DNA of 64,000 nucleotides from Steroidobacteraceae bacterium. Its GTDB lineage: Bacteria > Pseudomonadota > Gammaproteobacteria > Steroidobacterales > Steroidobacteraceae. Below are positions 27,382 through 35,617 of the stretch, in pieces. A program made the translations under genes and the position numbers. Below the pieces are notes generated by a model. It worked only from the letters and a program-made list of their open reading frames with translations. It did not search any database and was not told the origin of the DNA. The stretch covers positions 62,001 through 126,000 of the forward strand of contig JAFMJH010000001.1 in assembly GCA_017853555.1 (NCBI GenBank). Direction: 5' to 3'. How positions within the stretch are numbered: position 1 is the stretch's first letter; the number at the start of each line of letters is the position of its first letter.

Positions 27382-27859
27382 AAAACAGGGTATCTCGTTC
27401 CGGGAAGTCATACATCACGGGCAACTCAGCCCGTTCGATCTGGACGAATCCGACCGAGCGATAAAACCCGTGAGATCGGGTCGCGGCGGACGGGGTGTCC
27501 AACACGACTTGGCGGATTCCTGCAGATCGGGCGAAGTCCAAAAATGCGTCGTAGAGCGCGCCGGCAACGCCGTGGGCTTTGCCCCGAGAGGCCGCCGCCA
27601 CGAAGAACTTCTTCATGACGCCAAGATCGGGACGCAGACGCAACAACCCGATCGTACCGATGATTTCCGATGACTCGTTCTCGGCAACGAGAAAGGTGCC
27701 GTGCCCCCGGAGGTAATAGCCATCGATATCGGCGAGGTCCTTCTGGTCGCAAATCGACAGTCCCAAGTCGAACTCGTCGTTCTGGATGCCGAGGACGAGT
27801 GCGCTGACGGCATCGGCGTCGGTGCGATTGAAAAGCCGAATCTTGAAACGTGAAACCAC
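27350..27859 (-). CDS. GNAT-family N-acetyltransferase
   Basis: A 169-residue acetyltransferase. A GNAT core is visible: IRLFNRTDADAVSALV at the start, MKKFFVAAASRGKAHGVAGALYDAF for acetyl-CoA binding, and ATRSHGFYRSVGFV near the end. The start is assigned to GTG 27859, because the longer frame's apparent N-terminus (from 27910) is translated tRNA-Gly sequence. No Shine-Dalgarno precedes it; it lies 23 nt after the tRNA 3' end and may be expressed from the tRNA promoter. Confidence 0.82.
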   Translation of the reverse strand: MVSRFKIRLFNRTDADAVSALVLGIQNDEFDLGLSICDQKDLADIDGYYLRGHGTFLVAENESSEIIGTIGLLRLRPDLGVMKKFFVAAASRGKAHGVAGALYDAFLDFARSAGIRQVVLDTPSAATRSHGFYRSVGFVQIERAELPVMYDFPERDTLFFRLEIRACVR

Positions 27860-27882
27860 GGTGGCGGGTCGACCGGAAGAAG

Positions 27883-27956
27883 TGGAGCGGGCGATGGGAA
27901 TCGAACCCACGTTAGTAGCTTGGGAAGCTACAGTTCTACCATTGAACTACGCCCGC
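27883..27956 (-). tRNA. glyU: tRNA-Gly (anticodon CCC)
   Basis: A 74-nt tRNA with CCA encoded. The acceptor stem is GCGGGCG paired to CGCCCGC, the D arm GTTC-AATGGTA-GAAC, the anticodon arm GTAGC-TTCCCAA-GCTAC with anticodon CCC, and the T arm TGGGT-TCGATTC-CCATC with the invariant TTCGA element. It is very close to E. coli glyU. The anticodon reads GGG glycine codons. Confidence 0.97.
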
Positions 27957-27967
27957 AGAGCGCTTGC

Positions 27968-27997
27968 ATTCTAGGAGCGGCGACGCGCCGGCGGCAA
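27968..27997 (-). promoter_or_regulatory. tRNA-Gly promoter
   Basis: On the minus strand TTGCCG (27997-27992), an 18-nt spacer and TAGAAT (27973-27968) are followed by a GC-rich discriminator-like stretch. The predicted start lies about 4-6 nt before the mature tRNA 5' end. A GC-rich discriminator is common in stringently controlled stable-RNA promoters. Confidence 0.5.
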
Positions 27998-28015
27998 GCC
28001 GCGACGCGGCGCTCG

Positions 28016-28252
28016 TCAGTCTTTGAAAAACGGCTCGACGACCCCCTGGCGCTTGATGGTGAGCGGCTTGCCGCGCCGATCCAGCGTCTTGCCGAGCGTG
28101 GTACGGATCCAGCCTTCGGAGACGCAGTATTCCTCGACGTTCGTGAACTCGACACCGTTCAGTCGTATGCCGACGTGGCGGGAAAGTATGGCTTCGTCGT
28201 AAAAACGACTGCTCGGGTCGACACTCAGCCGATCGGGAAAAACGTCGCTCAC
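28016..28252 (-). CDS. DUF3297 family protein
   Basis: A 78-residue protein matching the DUF3297 pattern: FPDRLSVDPSSRFYDEA near the start, GIRLNGVEFTNVEEYCVSEGW in the middle (shared across the family) and LTIKRQGVVEPFF at the end. Its function is unknown. The start is GTG 28252, where the conserved N-terminus begins; the frame continues upstream into phzF without similarity. It lies 23 bp after phzF and just before the tRNA promoter. Confidence 0.85.
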   Translation of the reverse strand: MSDVFPDRLSVDPSSRFYDEAILSRHVGIRLNGVEFTNVEEYCVSEGWIRTTLGKTLDRRGKPLTIKRQGVVEPFFKD

Positions 28253-28275
28253 GGTACGCAGGCTCCTTGCGATTT

Positions 28276-29130
28276 TCAGGCGTCGATTATACCCGTCACG
28301 GTACTCACGCAACGTCCGCCGATCCACACCTCGCCGGCCTCGATCTGCACTTCGATGCGACCGCGACGACCGACGCAACAACCCTGCGCAGCAACGTACC
28401 GCGTGTCATCGTGCACGAGACCGTGCGCGAGGCGATATACGGCAACAGCCCCGTTGCCGCTGCCGCACACGGGATCTTCGTCAACCCCCTGCGACGGTGC
28501 GAACGAGCGCACTTCGATCTCTTCGGCGACGTCGTCCGCGCCGTCGGCAAACAAGGTCAAGCCGGTCGCGCCCATCGAACGCTCGAACGCGGCGAGCGCC
28601 GAGAATTCCGGCTGCAAATCGAGCAAGGCCTCGCGACTACGCACGCGCGCGACGATCCACTTGGGACCCACGTCGATCAGTTGCGGGGCCAGTTGCGGAT
28701 CGAGCGCCGGCCCCACGAGATCACGCAGCGCAGTTCGGTCCGACGCCTCGAGTTCACGGGTCGCGGCGCGCGGCAAGCGCAGGCGATACACCCCCTGCGT
28801 CACTTCGACGGGCACGAGACCGGCACCGCATTGTTGAACGAGCTGCAACGCACCGCTCACCAGACCATGCGCGAGCGCCGCATGCGCCGAACCAAGCGTC
28901 GGATGACCGGCGAACGGCAACTCGGAACGCGGCGTGAAGATGCGCACCCGATGGGTTGCACCAGGCGCGGTGGGCGGCAACAAAAATGTTGTTTCCGAAA
29001 GATTAGTCCAGCGGGCGATGTGCTGCATGGCTGCATCGTCGAGCTCGGCTGCGTCGATCACGACGGCAACGGGATTGCCGCGCAGGCTGGTATCCGAAAA
29101 TACGTCGACGACGGTATAGCGGCGTTTCAT
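28276..29130 (-). CDS. PhzF-family isomerase
   Basis: A 284-residue protein of the PhzF/diaminopimelate-epimerase fold. Typical signatures are VVDVFSDTSLRGNPVAVV at the start, the catalytic Glu in NLSETTF (about residue 46), RIFTPRSELPFAGHPTLGSAH and DPVCGSGNGA near the C-terminus. PhzF isomerises a phenazine precursor, but most homologues stand alone as here and their substrates are unknown. No other phenazine genes are present, so no pathway is implied. Confidence 0.92.
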   Translation of the reverse strand: MKRRYTVVDVFSDTSLRGNPVAVVIDAAELDDAAMQHIARWTNLSETTFLLPPTAPGATHRVRIFTPRSELPFAGHPTLGSAHAALAHGLVSGALQLVQQCGAGLVPVEVTQGVYRLRLPRAATRELEASDRTALRDLVGPALDPQLAPQLIDVGPKWIVARVRSREALLDLQPEFSALAAFERSMGATGLTLFADGADDVAEEIEVRSFAPSQGVDEDPVCGSGNGAVAVYRLAHGLVHDDTRYVAAQGCCVGRRGRIEVQIEAGEVWIGGRCVSTVTGIIDA

Positions 29131-29172
29131 GGTGGGCCCGTAAAATGTGCGCTTTCCAATTGGAGTTACCGC

Positions 29173-29562
29173 ATGCTCGCACAGAACGTTTTCCGAAGCA
29201 CGATCGCAACACTGCTGGTCTCGAGCCTCGCCGGTTGCGTCATCGCCGTCGATCGTTCGCCCGATTCGACCAAAGAAAAAGCGCCCTCACCGCCCGCCGC
29301 CATGATGATCGGCTGCCCCGAAGGCACGCAGACGGTCACCAAAGACGAAAGCCAGACCGACGGCAAGCACATCAGGATGATCGTATGCACGAAGCGGGTG
29401 GGCGAAGGTCCGAAAGTCGAGGCGACGATGCTGCTGCCCAAACTCGCGGAGTTGCGCGTGTTGCTGGCCAACGATGCGGATCTGCAGGGCGAATCACGCA
29501 CCCGGGTGCTGGGCGCGATCGACGAACAGATTGCGCGCCTTGCAGCCAAGCGCGCCCCTTGA
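29173..29562 (+). CDS. small lipoprotein, function unknown
   Basis: A 129-residue predicted lipoprotein. The lipobox SLAGC places the lipidated Cys at residue 22 after a hydrophobic signal peptide. The mature protein has a Pro-rich linker, two further Cys (GCPEG, IVCTKR) and a helical, charged C-terminus. I recognise no family. GGAG at 29162-29165 is a clear ribosome-binding site, and TAAAAT at 29141-29146 is a possible -10. It lies divergent to phzF and 45 bp before AMP nucleosidase. Confidence 0.8.
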   Translation: MLAQNVFRSTIATLLVSSLAGCVIAVDRSPDSTKEKAPSPPAAMMIGCPEGTQTVTKDESQTDGKHIRMIVCTKRVGEGPKVEATMLLPKLAELRVLLANDADLQGESRTRVLGAIDEQIARLAAKRAP

Positions 29563-29607
29563 TGTTCGACAAGAGGCGTCGCGTTCGCTCGTGCTACATT
29601 GCGCCCC

Positions 29608-30384
29608 ATGAAGACCAAAAAAGAAATCGTCGATAACTGGTTGCCGCGCTATACCGGCACGGCGCTCGAAGACTTCGGCGAGCACGTACTGCTCACCAAC
29701 TTCGGCAACTATCTCGATTTGTTTTCCGCCCAGACGGGAGCGCCGATCGTCGGTCGTGATCGCCCGATGCCGAACGCCACCGCCGACGGCATCACCATGA
29801 TCAACTTCGGCATGGGCAGCGCCAATGCGGCGACGGTGATGGATCTGCTGTCCGCGGTTCAGCCCAAGGCGGTGCTGCTGCTCGGCAAGTGCGGCGGTCT
29901 CAAAAGAAAGAACCAGATCGGCGATCTCGTGCTGCCGATCGCCGCCATCCGTGGCGAAGGCACCTCGAACGACTACCTGCGGCCGGAGGTTCCGGCATTG
30001 CCCGCTTTCAGTCTGCAGCGTGCCGTGTCGACCATGATCCGGGATCTGAACTGCGATTACTGGACCGGCACGGTCTACACGACCAACCGTCGCGTTTGGG
30101 AGCACGACGACGAGTTCAAAGAATATCTGCGCGAGACGCGCAGCATGGCGATCGACATGGAAACCGCAACGATTTTCGCTGCCGGCTTCGCGAACAGCAT
30201 TCCGGCCGGAGCGTTGCTATTGGTGTCCGATCAACCCATGGTGCCCGAGGGAGTCAAAACCGAAGCGTCGGACAAGAAAGTGACGTCGGAATTCGTCGAT
30301 CGTCACATCCGCATCGGCATCGAGGCACTGCGCCTCATTCGTCGTCACGGCAAGAGCGTCAAGCACCTGCGCTTCGACGAATAA
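29608..30384 (+). CDS. amn: AMP nucleosidase
   Basis: A 258-residue enzyme of the nucleoside-phosphorylase fold that splits AMP into adenine and ribose 5-phosphate. Key features are TNFGNYLDLF, the phosphate/ribose loop INFGMGSANAATVMDLL, LLGKCGGL, and AIDMETATIFA with the catalytic ribose-binding Glu. This is the short form, about half the length of E. coli Amn, which has an extra N-terminal regulatory domain. ATG 29608 is chosen over an in-frame TTG. TACATT ends 7 nt before it. Confidence 0.9.
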   Translation: MKTKKEIVDNWLPRYTGTALEDFGEHVLLTNFGNYLDLFSAQTGAPIVGRDRPMPNATADGITMINFGMGSANAATVMDLLSAVQPKAVLLLGKCGGLKRKNQIGDLVLPIAAIRGEGTSNDYLRPEVPALPAFSLQRAVSTMIRDLNCDYWTGTVYTTNRRVWEHDDEFKEYLRETRSMAIDMETATIFAAGFANSIPAGALLLVSDQPMVPEGVKTEASDKKVTSEFVDRHIRIGIEALRLIRRHGKSVKHLRFDE

Positions 30385-30397
30385 GGCGCGATCACCG

Positions 30398-31135
30398 TCA
30401 GCGGAAGACCTTCGCCCAGAAGGTCTTCATGTCTTCCCACGACTCGCGATCGGTGCGCTCGTCGTAAGCGAGCGGCAAACCGTATTTCTTGCCCTTGTCG
30501 GTCGCCTCCGGATTGCTGAAGCCGTGCTTCGCGCCCGGATAGGAAATGAATTTGTAATCGACGTCGAGTTCCTGCATTTCTTTGTGAAACGCAGCCTGAT
30601 CTTCAGCAGGCACCATGCCATCGGCCTCGCCGTGACACACCAGCACGCTGGCTTTGAACTCACCCTTCTTGGCTTGATGCGCGCGCGTCAATGCGCCGTG
30701 GAAACTCGCCACGCCCTTGAGCGGCAGGCCGATTCGCGCGGCATGAAGCGCGAGCGCACCACCGAGGCAATAGCCCATCGCGCCGATGCGATCGGGATCG
30801 ACGAGCGGATGCTGTCGCAGTTGTTCGTAAGCGGCCGTCAATTTCTCGCCAGTCGCGGGCACGTTGGCGAACAGACCACCCATCAATTTTCCGGCTTCCG
30901 CGGGATCCGCCGCCTCGCGACCGTCACCGTACACGTCAGTGGCGATGGCGACGAAGCCGAGCGCGGCAAGTTCACGCGCACGCCGACGCAGGTAGTCGTT
31001 CAAGCCCCACCATTCGGGCAACACGATGATGCCCGGTCGCTTGCCCATGCGCTGCGGATCGTAGGCGAGGTAGCTGGCGAGTTCGGCTCCGCCGGCCTTG
31101 TAGCGTAGGACTTCAGTATGCGCTGCGTCGGGCAT
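30398..31135 (-). CDS. dienelactone hydrolase-family protein, cytosolic
   Basis: A 245-residue alpha/beta hydrolase with the Cys-Asp-His triad of the family: Cys in MGYCLGG (about residue 124), Asp in CHGEADGMVP and His in GAKHGFSN. It lacks a signal peptide, unlike the Tat-exported relative elsewhere in the window. AGGA lies upstream of ATG 31135. It converges on AMP nucleosidase with a 13-bp gap. The natural substrate is unknown. Confidence 0.9.
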   Translation of the reverse strand: MPDAAHTEVLRYKAGGAELASYLAYDPQRMGKRPGIIVLPEWWGLNDYLRRRARELAALGFVAIATDVYGDGREAADPAEAGKLMGGLFANVPATGEKLTAAYEQLRQHPLVDPDRIGAMGYCLGGALALHAARIGLPLKGVASFHGALTRAHQAKKGEFKASVLVCHGEADGMVPAEDQAAFHKEMQELDVDYKFISYPGAKHGFSNPEATDKGKKYGLPLAYDERTDRESWEDMKTFWAKVFR

Positions 31136-31238
31136 GATCGATTCCTGTGGTCGGTTTGGAAATACCGCGCGAGCGCGGGATGCGGACTTTGGCAAGCGGG
31201 ACGCCGGTAACGCAAGTCCCCTCTGCCATAATGAGCGC

Positions 31239-31934
31239 ATGTCGGATGATTCAGCACCCGCTCCGCGACGTCGGATACGCAGTTTCGTCCTGCGCGCAGG
31301 GCGCATCACCCTCGCTCAAGAACGTGCGCTCGAAGTCGAATGGCCGAAATACGGCATCGACTACACGGGTACGCCGATTTCGCTCGGTGCGGCGTTCGGA
31401 CGTGACGCCCCCTGCTCGCTCGAGATCGGTTTCGGCAACGGCGACAACTTGCTGGCGTTGGCCGCTACACATCCGGAACGAAACTACATCGGCGTCGAAG
31501 TGCATCGCGCGGGCGTCGGACATTTGCTGTGGTGCGCCGCGCGCGATGGCCTCACGAATCTGCGCGTCCTGTGCCACGACGCCGTGGAAGTGCTCGAACA
31601 CGCTATTTCACCGGGTGCACTCGACGAAGTGCTGATCCTGTTTCCCGATCCGTGGCACAAGAAGCGGCACCACAAGCGCCGCCTGCTGCAGAGCGAGTTC
31701 GTGAATCTGATCGCCTCGCGTTTGCGCAGCGGCGGCCGGCTGCAATTGGCCACCGATTGGCAGCCTTATGCCGAACAAATGCTCGCGGTGATGAGTGAGA
31801 ACCCGGCATTCGTGAATCTCGCCGGCGAACACGGATATGTGCCGCGCCCGGCGTGGCGTGCACTCACGCGCTTCGAGCGACGCGGCCACCGTCTAGGCCA
31901 CGGAGTGTGGGATTTGTCTTTCGCGCGACGCTGA
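31239..31934 (+). CDS. trmB: tRNA (guanine-N7-)-methyltransferase
   Basis: A 231-residue SAM-dependent enzyme that makes m7G46 in tRNA. The SAM loop is LEIGFGNGDN, the family signature is LFPDPWHKKRHHKRRLLQ, and LQLATDWQPYAEQML follows. The start at ATG 31239 gives a normal-length protein; CATAAT ends 6 nt before it and there is no Shine-Dalgarno. The stop region forms a hairpin shared with the convergent marC gene. Confidence 0.96.
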   Translation: MSDDSAPAPRRRIRSFVLRAGRITLAQERALEVEWPKYGIDYTGTPISLGAAFGRDAPCSLEIGFGNGDNLLALAATHPERNYIGVEVHRAGVGHLLWCAARDGLTNLRVLCHDAVEVLEHAISPGALDEVLILFPDPWHKKRHHKRRLLQSEFVNLIASRLRSGGRLQLATDWQPYAEQMLAVMSENPAFVNLAGEHGYVPRPAWRALTRFERRGHRLGHGVWDLSFARR

Positions 31935-31945
31935 CGCGCCGTCAG
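31930..31945. terminator. weak hairpin between convergent trmB and marC
   Basis: CTGACG (31931-31936) and CGTCAG (31940-31945) can pair across a 3-nt loop, covering the trmB stop codon. There is no T tract on either side, so at most it is an RNA 3'-end stabiliser. Confidence 0.25.
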
Positions 31946-32577
31946 TTCGCGAGGAACGTCGCGCGTATCCCGTCCACCACGAACTGTACGGCCAGCGCGC
32001 CGAGCACGACGCCGAGCAAGCGGTTGGCGACGTTCGAACCGGTGTGGCCGATCAATCGCGTGACGCGCTCGGCACTCAACATCAACACGAAGGCGATGCC
32101 GAGGACAACCCAGGCGGCGAGCAGCAAGACGAAAAACGTCAGCGGGTCGCTCCAGACGGATACCCGTCCGAACGACAGCAGTATCGTGGTGAGCGCACCC
32201 GGCCCGGCAAGCAACGGAAACGCCAGCGGGAACACCGAGATGTCGGCGCGTCGCCGACTCTCGACTTGTTCGTCGGCCGAGGTACGGGTGCCCGACTCGC
32301 GCGCGAAGACCATTTCGAGGGCGACCAGGAAGAGCAACAATCCGCCGAAGATGCGGAACGACTGGATGCTGATCCCCATCGCATCAAGCAGTGCGGTGCC
32401 GGCGACCGCGAACAACACCACGATCAACGCCGAAATCACCGTGGCCTTGATGGCCATGCGCTTTTTGTAGGCCGAGGTCGCCCCTTCGGTGAGGCTCGCG
32501 AATTCGGGGAGGATCGAGATGGGGCTCACCACCACGAAAAACACCACGAAGAATTTTAGAAAAGCCTCGATCATCAT
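31942..32577 (-). CDS. MarC-family integral membrane protein
   Basis: A 211-residue inner-membrane protein with six hydrophobic segments. Typical MarC text includes FFVVVSPISILPEFASLT near the N-terminus and PLLAGPGALTTILL in the middle. The function of the family is not established. ATG overlaps the stop of the Rieske protein gene (ATGA), making it the last gene of the xthA-ampG-Rieske-marC transcript. Confidence 0.9.
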   Translation of the reverse strand: MMIEAFLKFFVVFFVVVSPISILPEFASLTEGATSAYKKRMAIKATVISALIVVLFAVAGTALLDAMGISIQSFRIFGGLLLFLVALEMVFARESGTRTSADEQVESRRRADISVFPLAFPLLAGPGALTTILLSFGRVSVWSDPLTFFVLLLAAWVVLGIAFVLMLSAERVTRLIGHTGSNVANRLLGVVLGALAVQFVVDGIRATFLAN

Positions 32578-32939
32578 TGCTCCGGAGCCGGTGCGGCGAT
32601 TTTAACCTCATCGCCACTGACGCTCACGGCGATCGACCGCAAGCGGCGACCGGCGCAGGGACCTGCAACGCAGATGCCCGTGTCGCGGGCGAATAACGCG
32701 CCGTGCGAAGCGCACTTGATCAAATCGCGATCAGATGTCAAAAAATCGTGCTCTTTCCAGTCGAGCGCATGGCCCGCATGCGGACATCGGTTCACGTAGG
32801 CGCGCAATATTCCCGCGTTGTCGCGCACGACGAAGCCGCGCAAAGGCCATTCGCCTTCTCCGATCGAAAATCCGCGCGCACCGCTCGTCTCGAGATCGGC
32901 AAGCCGGCATACGGTATGCAGCGAAGCGGGCTCGCTCAT
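32574..32939 (-). CDS. Rieske [2Fe-2S] ferredoxin-like protein
   Basis: A 121-residue soluble protein with one Rieske domain. Cluster ligands are in NRCPHAGHALDW (Cys, His) and CASHGALF (Cys, His). It probably passes electrons to an oxygenase or other redox enzyme, but none is adjacent. ATG 32939 overlaps the AmpG-like stop (ATGA) and the 3' end overlaps marC in the same way. Confidence 0.9.
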   Translation of the reverse strand: MSEPASLHTVCRLADLETSGARGFSIGEGEWPLRGFVVRDNAGILRAYVNRCPHAGHALDWKEHDFLTSDRDLIKCASHGALFARDTGICVAGPCAGRRLRSIAVSVSGDEVKIAAPAPEQ

Positions 32940-34162
32940 TGATTTTTGTGTTCGAGTGCGGCGATGCGCTCGCGTTGCCACCACACCATCGCCAAACCCG
33001 GCAGCGCAGTGAAGAACGTGACCACGAAGAACGCGGCCCAACCGATCTCGTCGGACAAAAATCCGGCCGGAGCGCCGAGCACGTTGCGCGGCAGCACTGC
33101 GAGCGCCGACAACAACGCGTACTGGAAGGCGCTGAAGCGCACGTCGCACAAGCCCATGATGAACACGACCAGCGCCGTGTTGCCCATCGCGCCGACGAAG
33201 TTGTCGACGAACACGGCGATCGCCATCACGAATATGTCATGCCCCGTGACCGCGACTGCGGCATAGCCGAGGTTCGCGACCGCCTGCAGCAAACCGAATC
33301 CGAGCAATGCGCGCACGAGACCCAAACGCATCATCAGCAAGCCGCCGACCACTGCGCCCGCGATATTGGCAATCAGCATGACGGTCTTGGTGACGGCGCC
33401 GATTTCGGTTTTGGTGAAGCCGACGTCCATCAAAAACGGCGTGAACAACTTCAACGCGAACGCATCACCGACTTTGTAGAGCACCAGGGCCGCGATCAGC
33501 AGCAGCATGCCGTCGTTGGTCAACAGTTGCGCGAGCGGACCGCGGACCGCTTCCGCAAGCGTACGCGGTGGCGGCACCCGCGACTGCGGTTCGGGCGTGA
33601 ATGCGGTGACGAACATGAAACCCGCCATGCAGCACGCCATCACGAGATAGGTCACGCGCCAACCGGCAAAATCCGCCAGTATCAGTGCGCCCGAAAACGC
33701 GAACCAGGATGCGGCGCGGTAACCGAGATTGGTGGCGGTCGCTGCCGGACCACGCTCGACGCTGGAGACGAGATCGGTTCGCCATGCGTCGATGACGATG
33801 TCTTGCGAGGCCGACAAGACGGCAACCACGAGCGCGACAAGCGCGAGCGATGTCAGGCCTCCTTCGGGTCCGTGATAGGCCATCCACGTCAAAGCAACGG
33901 CGAGCGCACCCTGGAAAATCACGATCCAGCCGCGGCGCCGACCGAGAAAAGGCGGCACGTAGCGATCGAGCAGCGGCGCCCACAAGGGCTTCAAGGTGTA
34001 GGCGAGACCGACGAGCGAGAGCACGCCGATGGTCGTGTTCGAAATGCCGCTGTCTTTGAGCCAGGCCTGCAAAGTGGCGTCGGTGAGGTTGTACGGCAAA
34101 CCTGATGCGAGGCCCAGCACGAGCACGGCAGCCAGCCGCGGATTTCTCAGAACGTCCTTCAT
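32936..34162 (-). CDS. AmpG-like MFS permease
   Basis: A 408-residue inner-membrane protein with twelve hydrophobic segments. The start LVLGLASGLPYNLTDATLQAWL and the loops PLLDRYVPPFLGRRRGW and SASQDIVIDAWRTDLV are characteristic of AmpG, which imports anhydro-muropeptides for cell-wall recycling. No ampD or beta-lactamase gene is close, so AmpG function is inferred from sequence type only. It follows xthA after 10 nt. Confidence 0.87.
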   Translation of the reverse strand: MKDVLRNPRLAAVLVLGLASGLPYNLTDATLQAWLKDSGISNTTIGVLSLVGLAYTLKPLWAPLLDRYVPPFLGRRRGWIVIFQGALAVALTWMAYHGPEGGLTSLALVALVVAVLSASQDIVIDAWRTDLVSSVERGPAATATNLGYRAASWFAFSGALILADFAGWRVTYLVMACCMAGFMFVTAFTPEPQSRVPPPRTLAEAVRGPLAQLLTNDGMLLLIAALVLYKVGDAFALKLFTPFLMDVGFTKTEIGAVTKTVMLIANIAGAVVGGLLMMRLGLVRALLGFGLLQAVANLGYAAVAVTGHDIFVMAIAVFVDNFVGAMGNTALVVFIMGLCDVRFSAFQYALLSALAVLPRNVLGAPAGFLSDEIGWAAFFVVTFFTALPGLAMVWWQRERIAALEHKNQ

Positions 34163-34172
34163 CGCACCGACT

Positions 34173-34946
34173 TCATGACGGCAGATCGTAGTCGATGATC
34201 AGCGGCGCGTGATCGGAAAAGCGACTCGCTTTGTGGATGTGCACGCGACGCGCCGCTCCGGCAAGGTGCTCGCTGACGACTTGATAGTCGATACGCCAGC
34301 CGACGTTTTTGGCCCAGGCCTGGCCACGGTTCGACCACCATGTGTACTGGTCGGGCTCCGCGTTCACTTCGCGGAACGCATCGCGATACCCCGCCGCGCC
34401 GAACAACTGGTCGAGCCAGGCGCGCTCTTCGGGCAGGAATCCGGAGTTTTTCTGATTGCCGCGCCAATTTTTGAGATCGATCGGTTTGTGGGCGATGTTC
34501 CAGTCCCCGCACAAAATGTATGCGCTGCGTCGGCGCCGCAGCTTCGCGAGGTGCGGCGTGAAAGCGTCGAGAAAGCGGAACTTTGAGGCTTGCCGCTCGG
34601 GACTCGATGAACCGGAGGGCAAATACAATGATACGACCGCAAGCTTGCCGAAGCGCGCCTCGATGTATCGACCCTCGCGGTCGAATTCGTCCACGCCGAA
34701 GCCACGGATCACTTCGGTCGGCTTGCGACGGCAATAGAGTGCAACGCCCGAATAACCGGGTCGCTCGGCATCGTGGAAATAGCGGTGATAGCCCGGCAGA
34801 TCGACGTCGTGCCCGGCCAGCTGCGACTCCTGAGCCTTGGTCTCCTGCAAACAGACCACGTCGGCGTCCTGTTCGCGCAGCCAGGCGAATGCGCCCTTGG
34901 CCGCAGCGGAGCGGATGCCATTTGCATTCAGGGTGATGACGCGCAC
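34173..34946 (-). CDS. xthA: exodeoxyribonuclease III
   Basis: A 257-residue AP endonuclease/3'-5' exonuclease for base-excision repair. Active-site residues are in [17 protein letters not shown] (metal-binding Glu), [16 protein letters not shown] (Asp, Asn) and the closing [11 protein letters not shown] (Asp-His). The start is GTG 34946, six nt after a TATCAT hexamer, with no Shine-Dalgarno. It is one of two XthA paralogues in this window and heads a four-gene transcript. Confidence 0.93.
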   Translation of the reverse strand: MRVITLNANGIRSAAAKGAFAWLREQDADVVCLQETKAQESQLAGHDVDLPGYHRYFHDAERPGYSGVALYCRRKPTEVIRGFGVDEFDREGRYIEARFGKLAVVSLYLPSGSSSPERQASKFRFLDAFTPHLAKLRRRRSAYILCGDWNIAHKPIDLKNWRGNQKNSGFLPEERAWLDQLFGAAGYRDAFREVNAEPDQYTWWSNRGQAWAKNVGWRIDYQVVSEHLAGAARRVHIHKASRFSDHAPLIIDYDLPS

Positions 34947-34951
34947 CGCGA

Positions 34952-34958
34952 TATGATA
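34952..34958. promoter_or_regulatory. overlapping divergent -10 elements of xthA and pyrE
   Basis: A 7-bp core reads TATGAT on the plus strand (34952-34957) and TATCAT on the minus strand (34958-34953). Each is 6 nt from a start codon: ATG of pyrE at 34964 and GTG of xthA at 34946. The 17 bp between the genes leave no room for a conventional leader on either side. Confidence 0.5.
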
Positions 34959-34963
34959 GCGGC

Positions 34964-35614
34964 ATGACTCCCCATCAACGCAGTTTCATCGATCTCGCGC
35001 TCTCGCGCTCGGCGCTCCGCTTCGGTCGCTACACCCTGAAGTCCGGTCGCGAGAGTCCCTACTTCTTCAACGCCGGTCTGTTCAACGACGGCGAAGCGCT
35101 GGCCGTGCTAGGGCGTTGTTATGCGGCTGCGCTCGCCGCATCGGGCGTCGACTACGACATGCTGTTCGGCCCGGCTTACAAAGGAATTCCGTTGGTTGCG
35201 ACCACGGCGGTCGCCCTGTCGGAGCACCACGGCCGCAGCGTCCCCTGGGCCTTCAACCGCAAAGAAGCGAAAGACCATGGCGAGGGCGGCACGGTGGTCG
35301 GCAGCGTGCTGACGGGACGCGTGGTGATCGTCGACGACGTGATCACCGCCGGAACGGCGATTCGCGAATCGGTCGAGCTGATTCGTCGTGCCGGCGCCGA
35401 GCCGATTGCCGTGCTGCTCGCCCTCGACCGCCAGGAGCGCGGCCAAGGTGCGCGCTCGGCCGTGCAGGAAGTCGAGGCGGAGTTCGGCTTGCGGTGCGTG
35501 AGCCTGCTGACGCTCGCCGATCTGATCGAACTGCTCGCCACTCCCGGCCAATCGATGCTGCCTGCGGAGCATCTCGATGCGCTGCAAACCTATCGCAAAC
35601 AATACGGCGTTTGA
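34964..35614 (+). CDS. pyrE: orotate phosphoribosyltransferase
   Basis: A 216-residue enzyme joining orotate to PRPP to give OMP in pyrimidine synthesis. The start region [23 protein letters not shown] binds orotate, [11 protein letters not shown] and [12 protein letters not shown] are conserved loops, and [17 protein letters not shown] is the PRPP motif. A TATGAT ends 6 nt before the ATG. It heads a plus-strand run in which gabD begins 3 nt after its stop. Confidence 0.96.
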   Translation: MTPHQRSFIDLALSRSALRFGRYTLKSGRESPYFFNAGLFNDGEALAVLGRCYAAALAASGVDYDMLFGPAYKGIPLVATTAVALSEHHGRSVPWAFNRKEAKDHGEGGTVVGSVLTGRVVIVDDVITAGTAIRESVELIRRAGAEPIAVLLALDRQERGQGARSAVQEVEAEFGLRCVSLLTLADLIELLATPGQSMLPAEHLDALQTYRKQYGV

Positions 35615-35617
35615 ACG

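Noticed and set aside
27860-27910. Longer N-terminus for the GNAT gene starting inside the tRNA
   Set aside because: The first residues are translated tRNA-Gly sequence; the GNAT fold begins after GTG 27859.
28276-29130. phzF as part of a phenazine cluster
   Set aside because: No other phenazine gene is present; stand-alone PhzF-family proteins are common.
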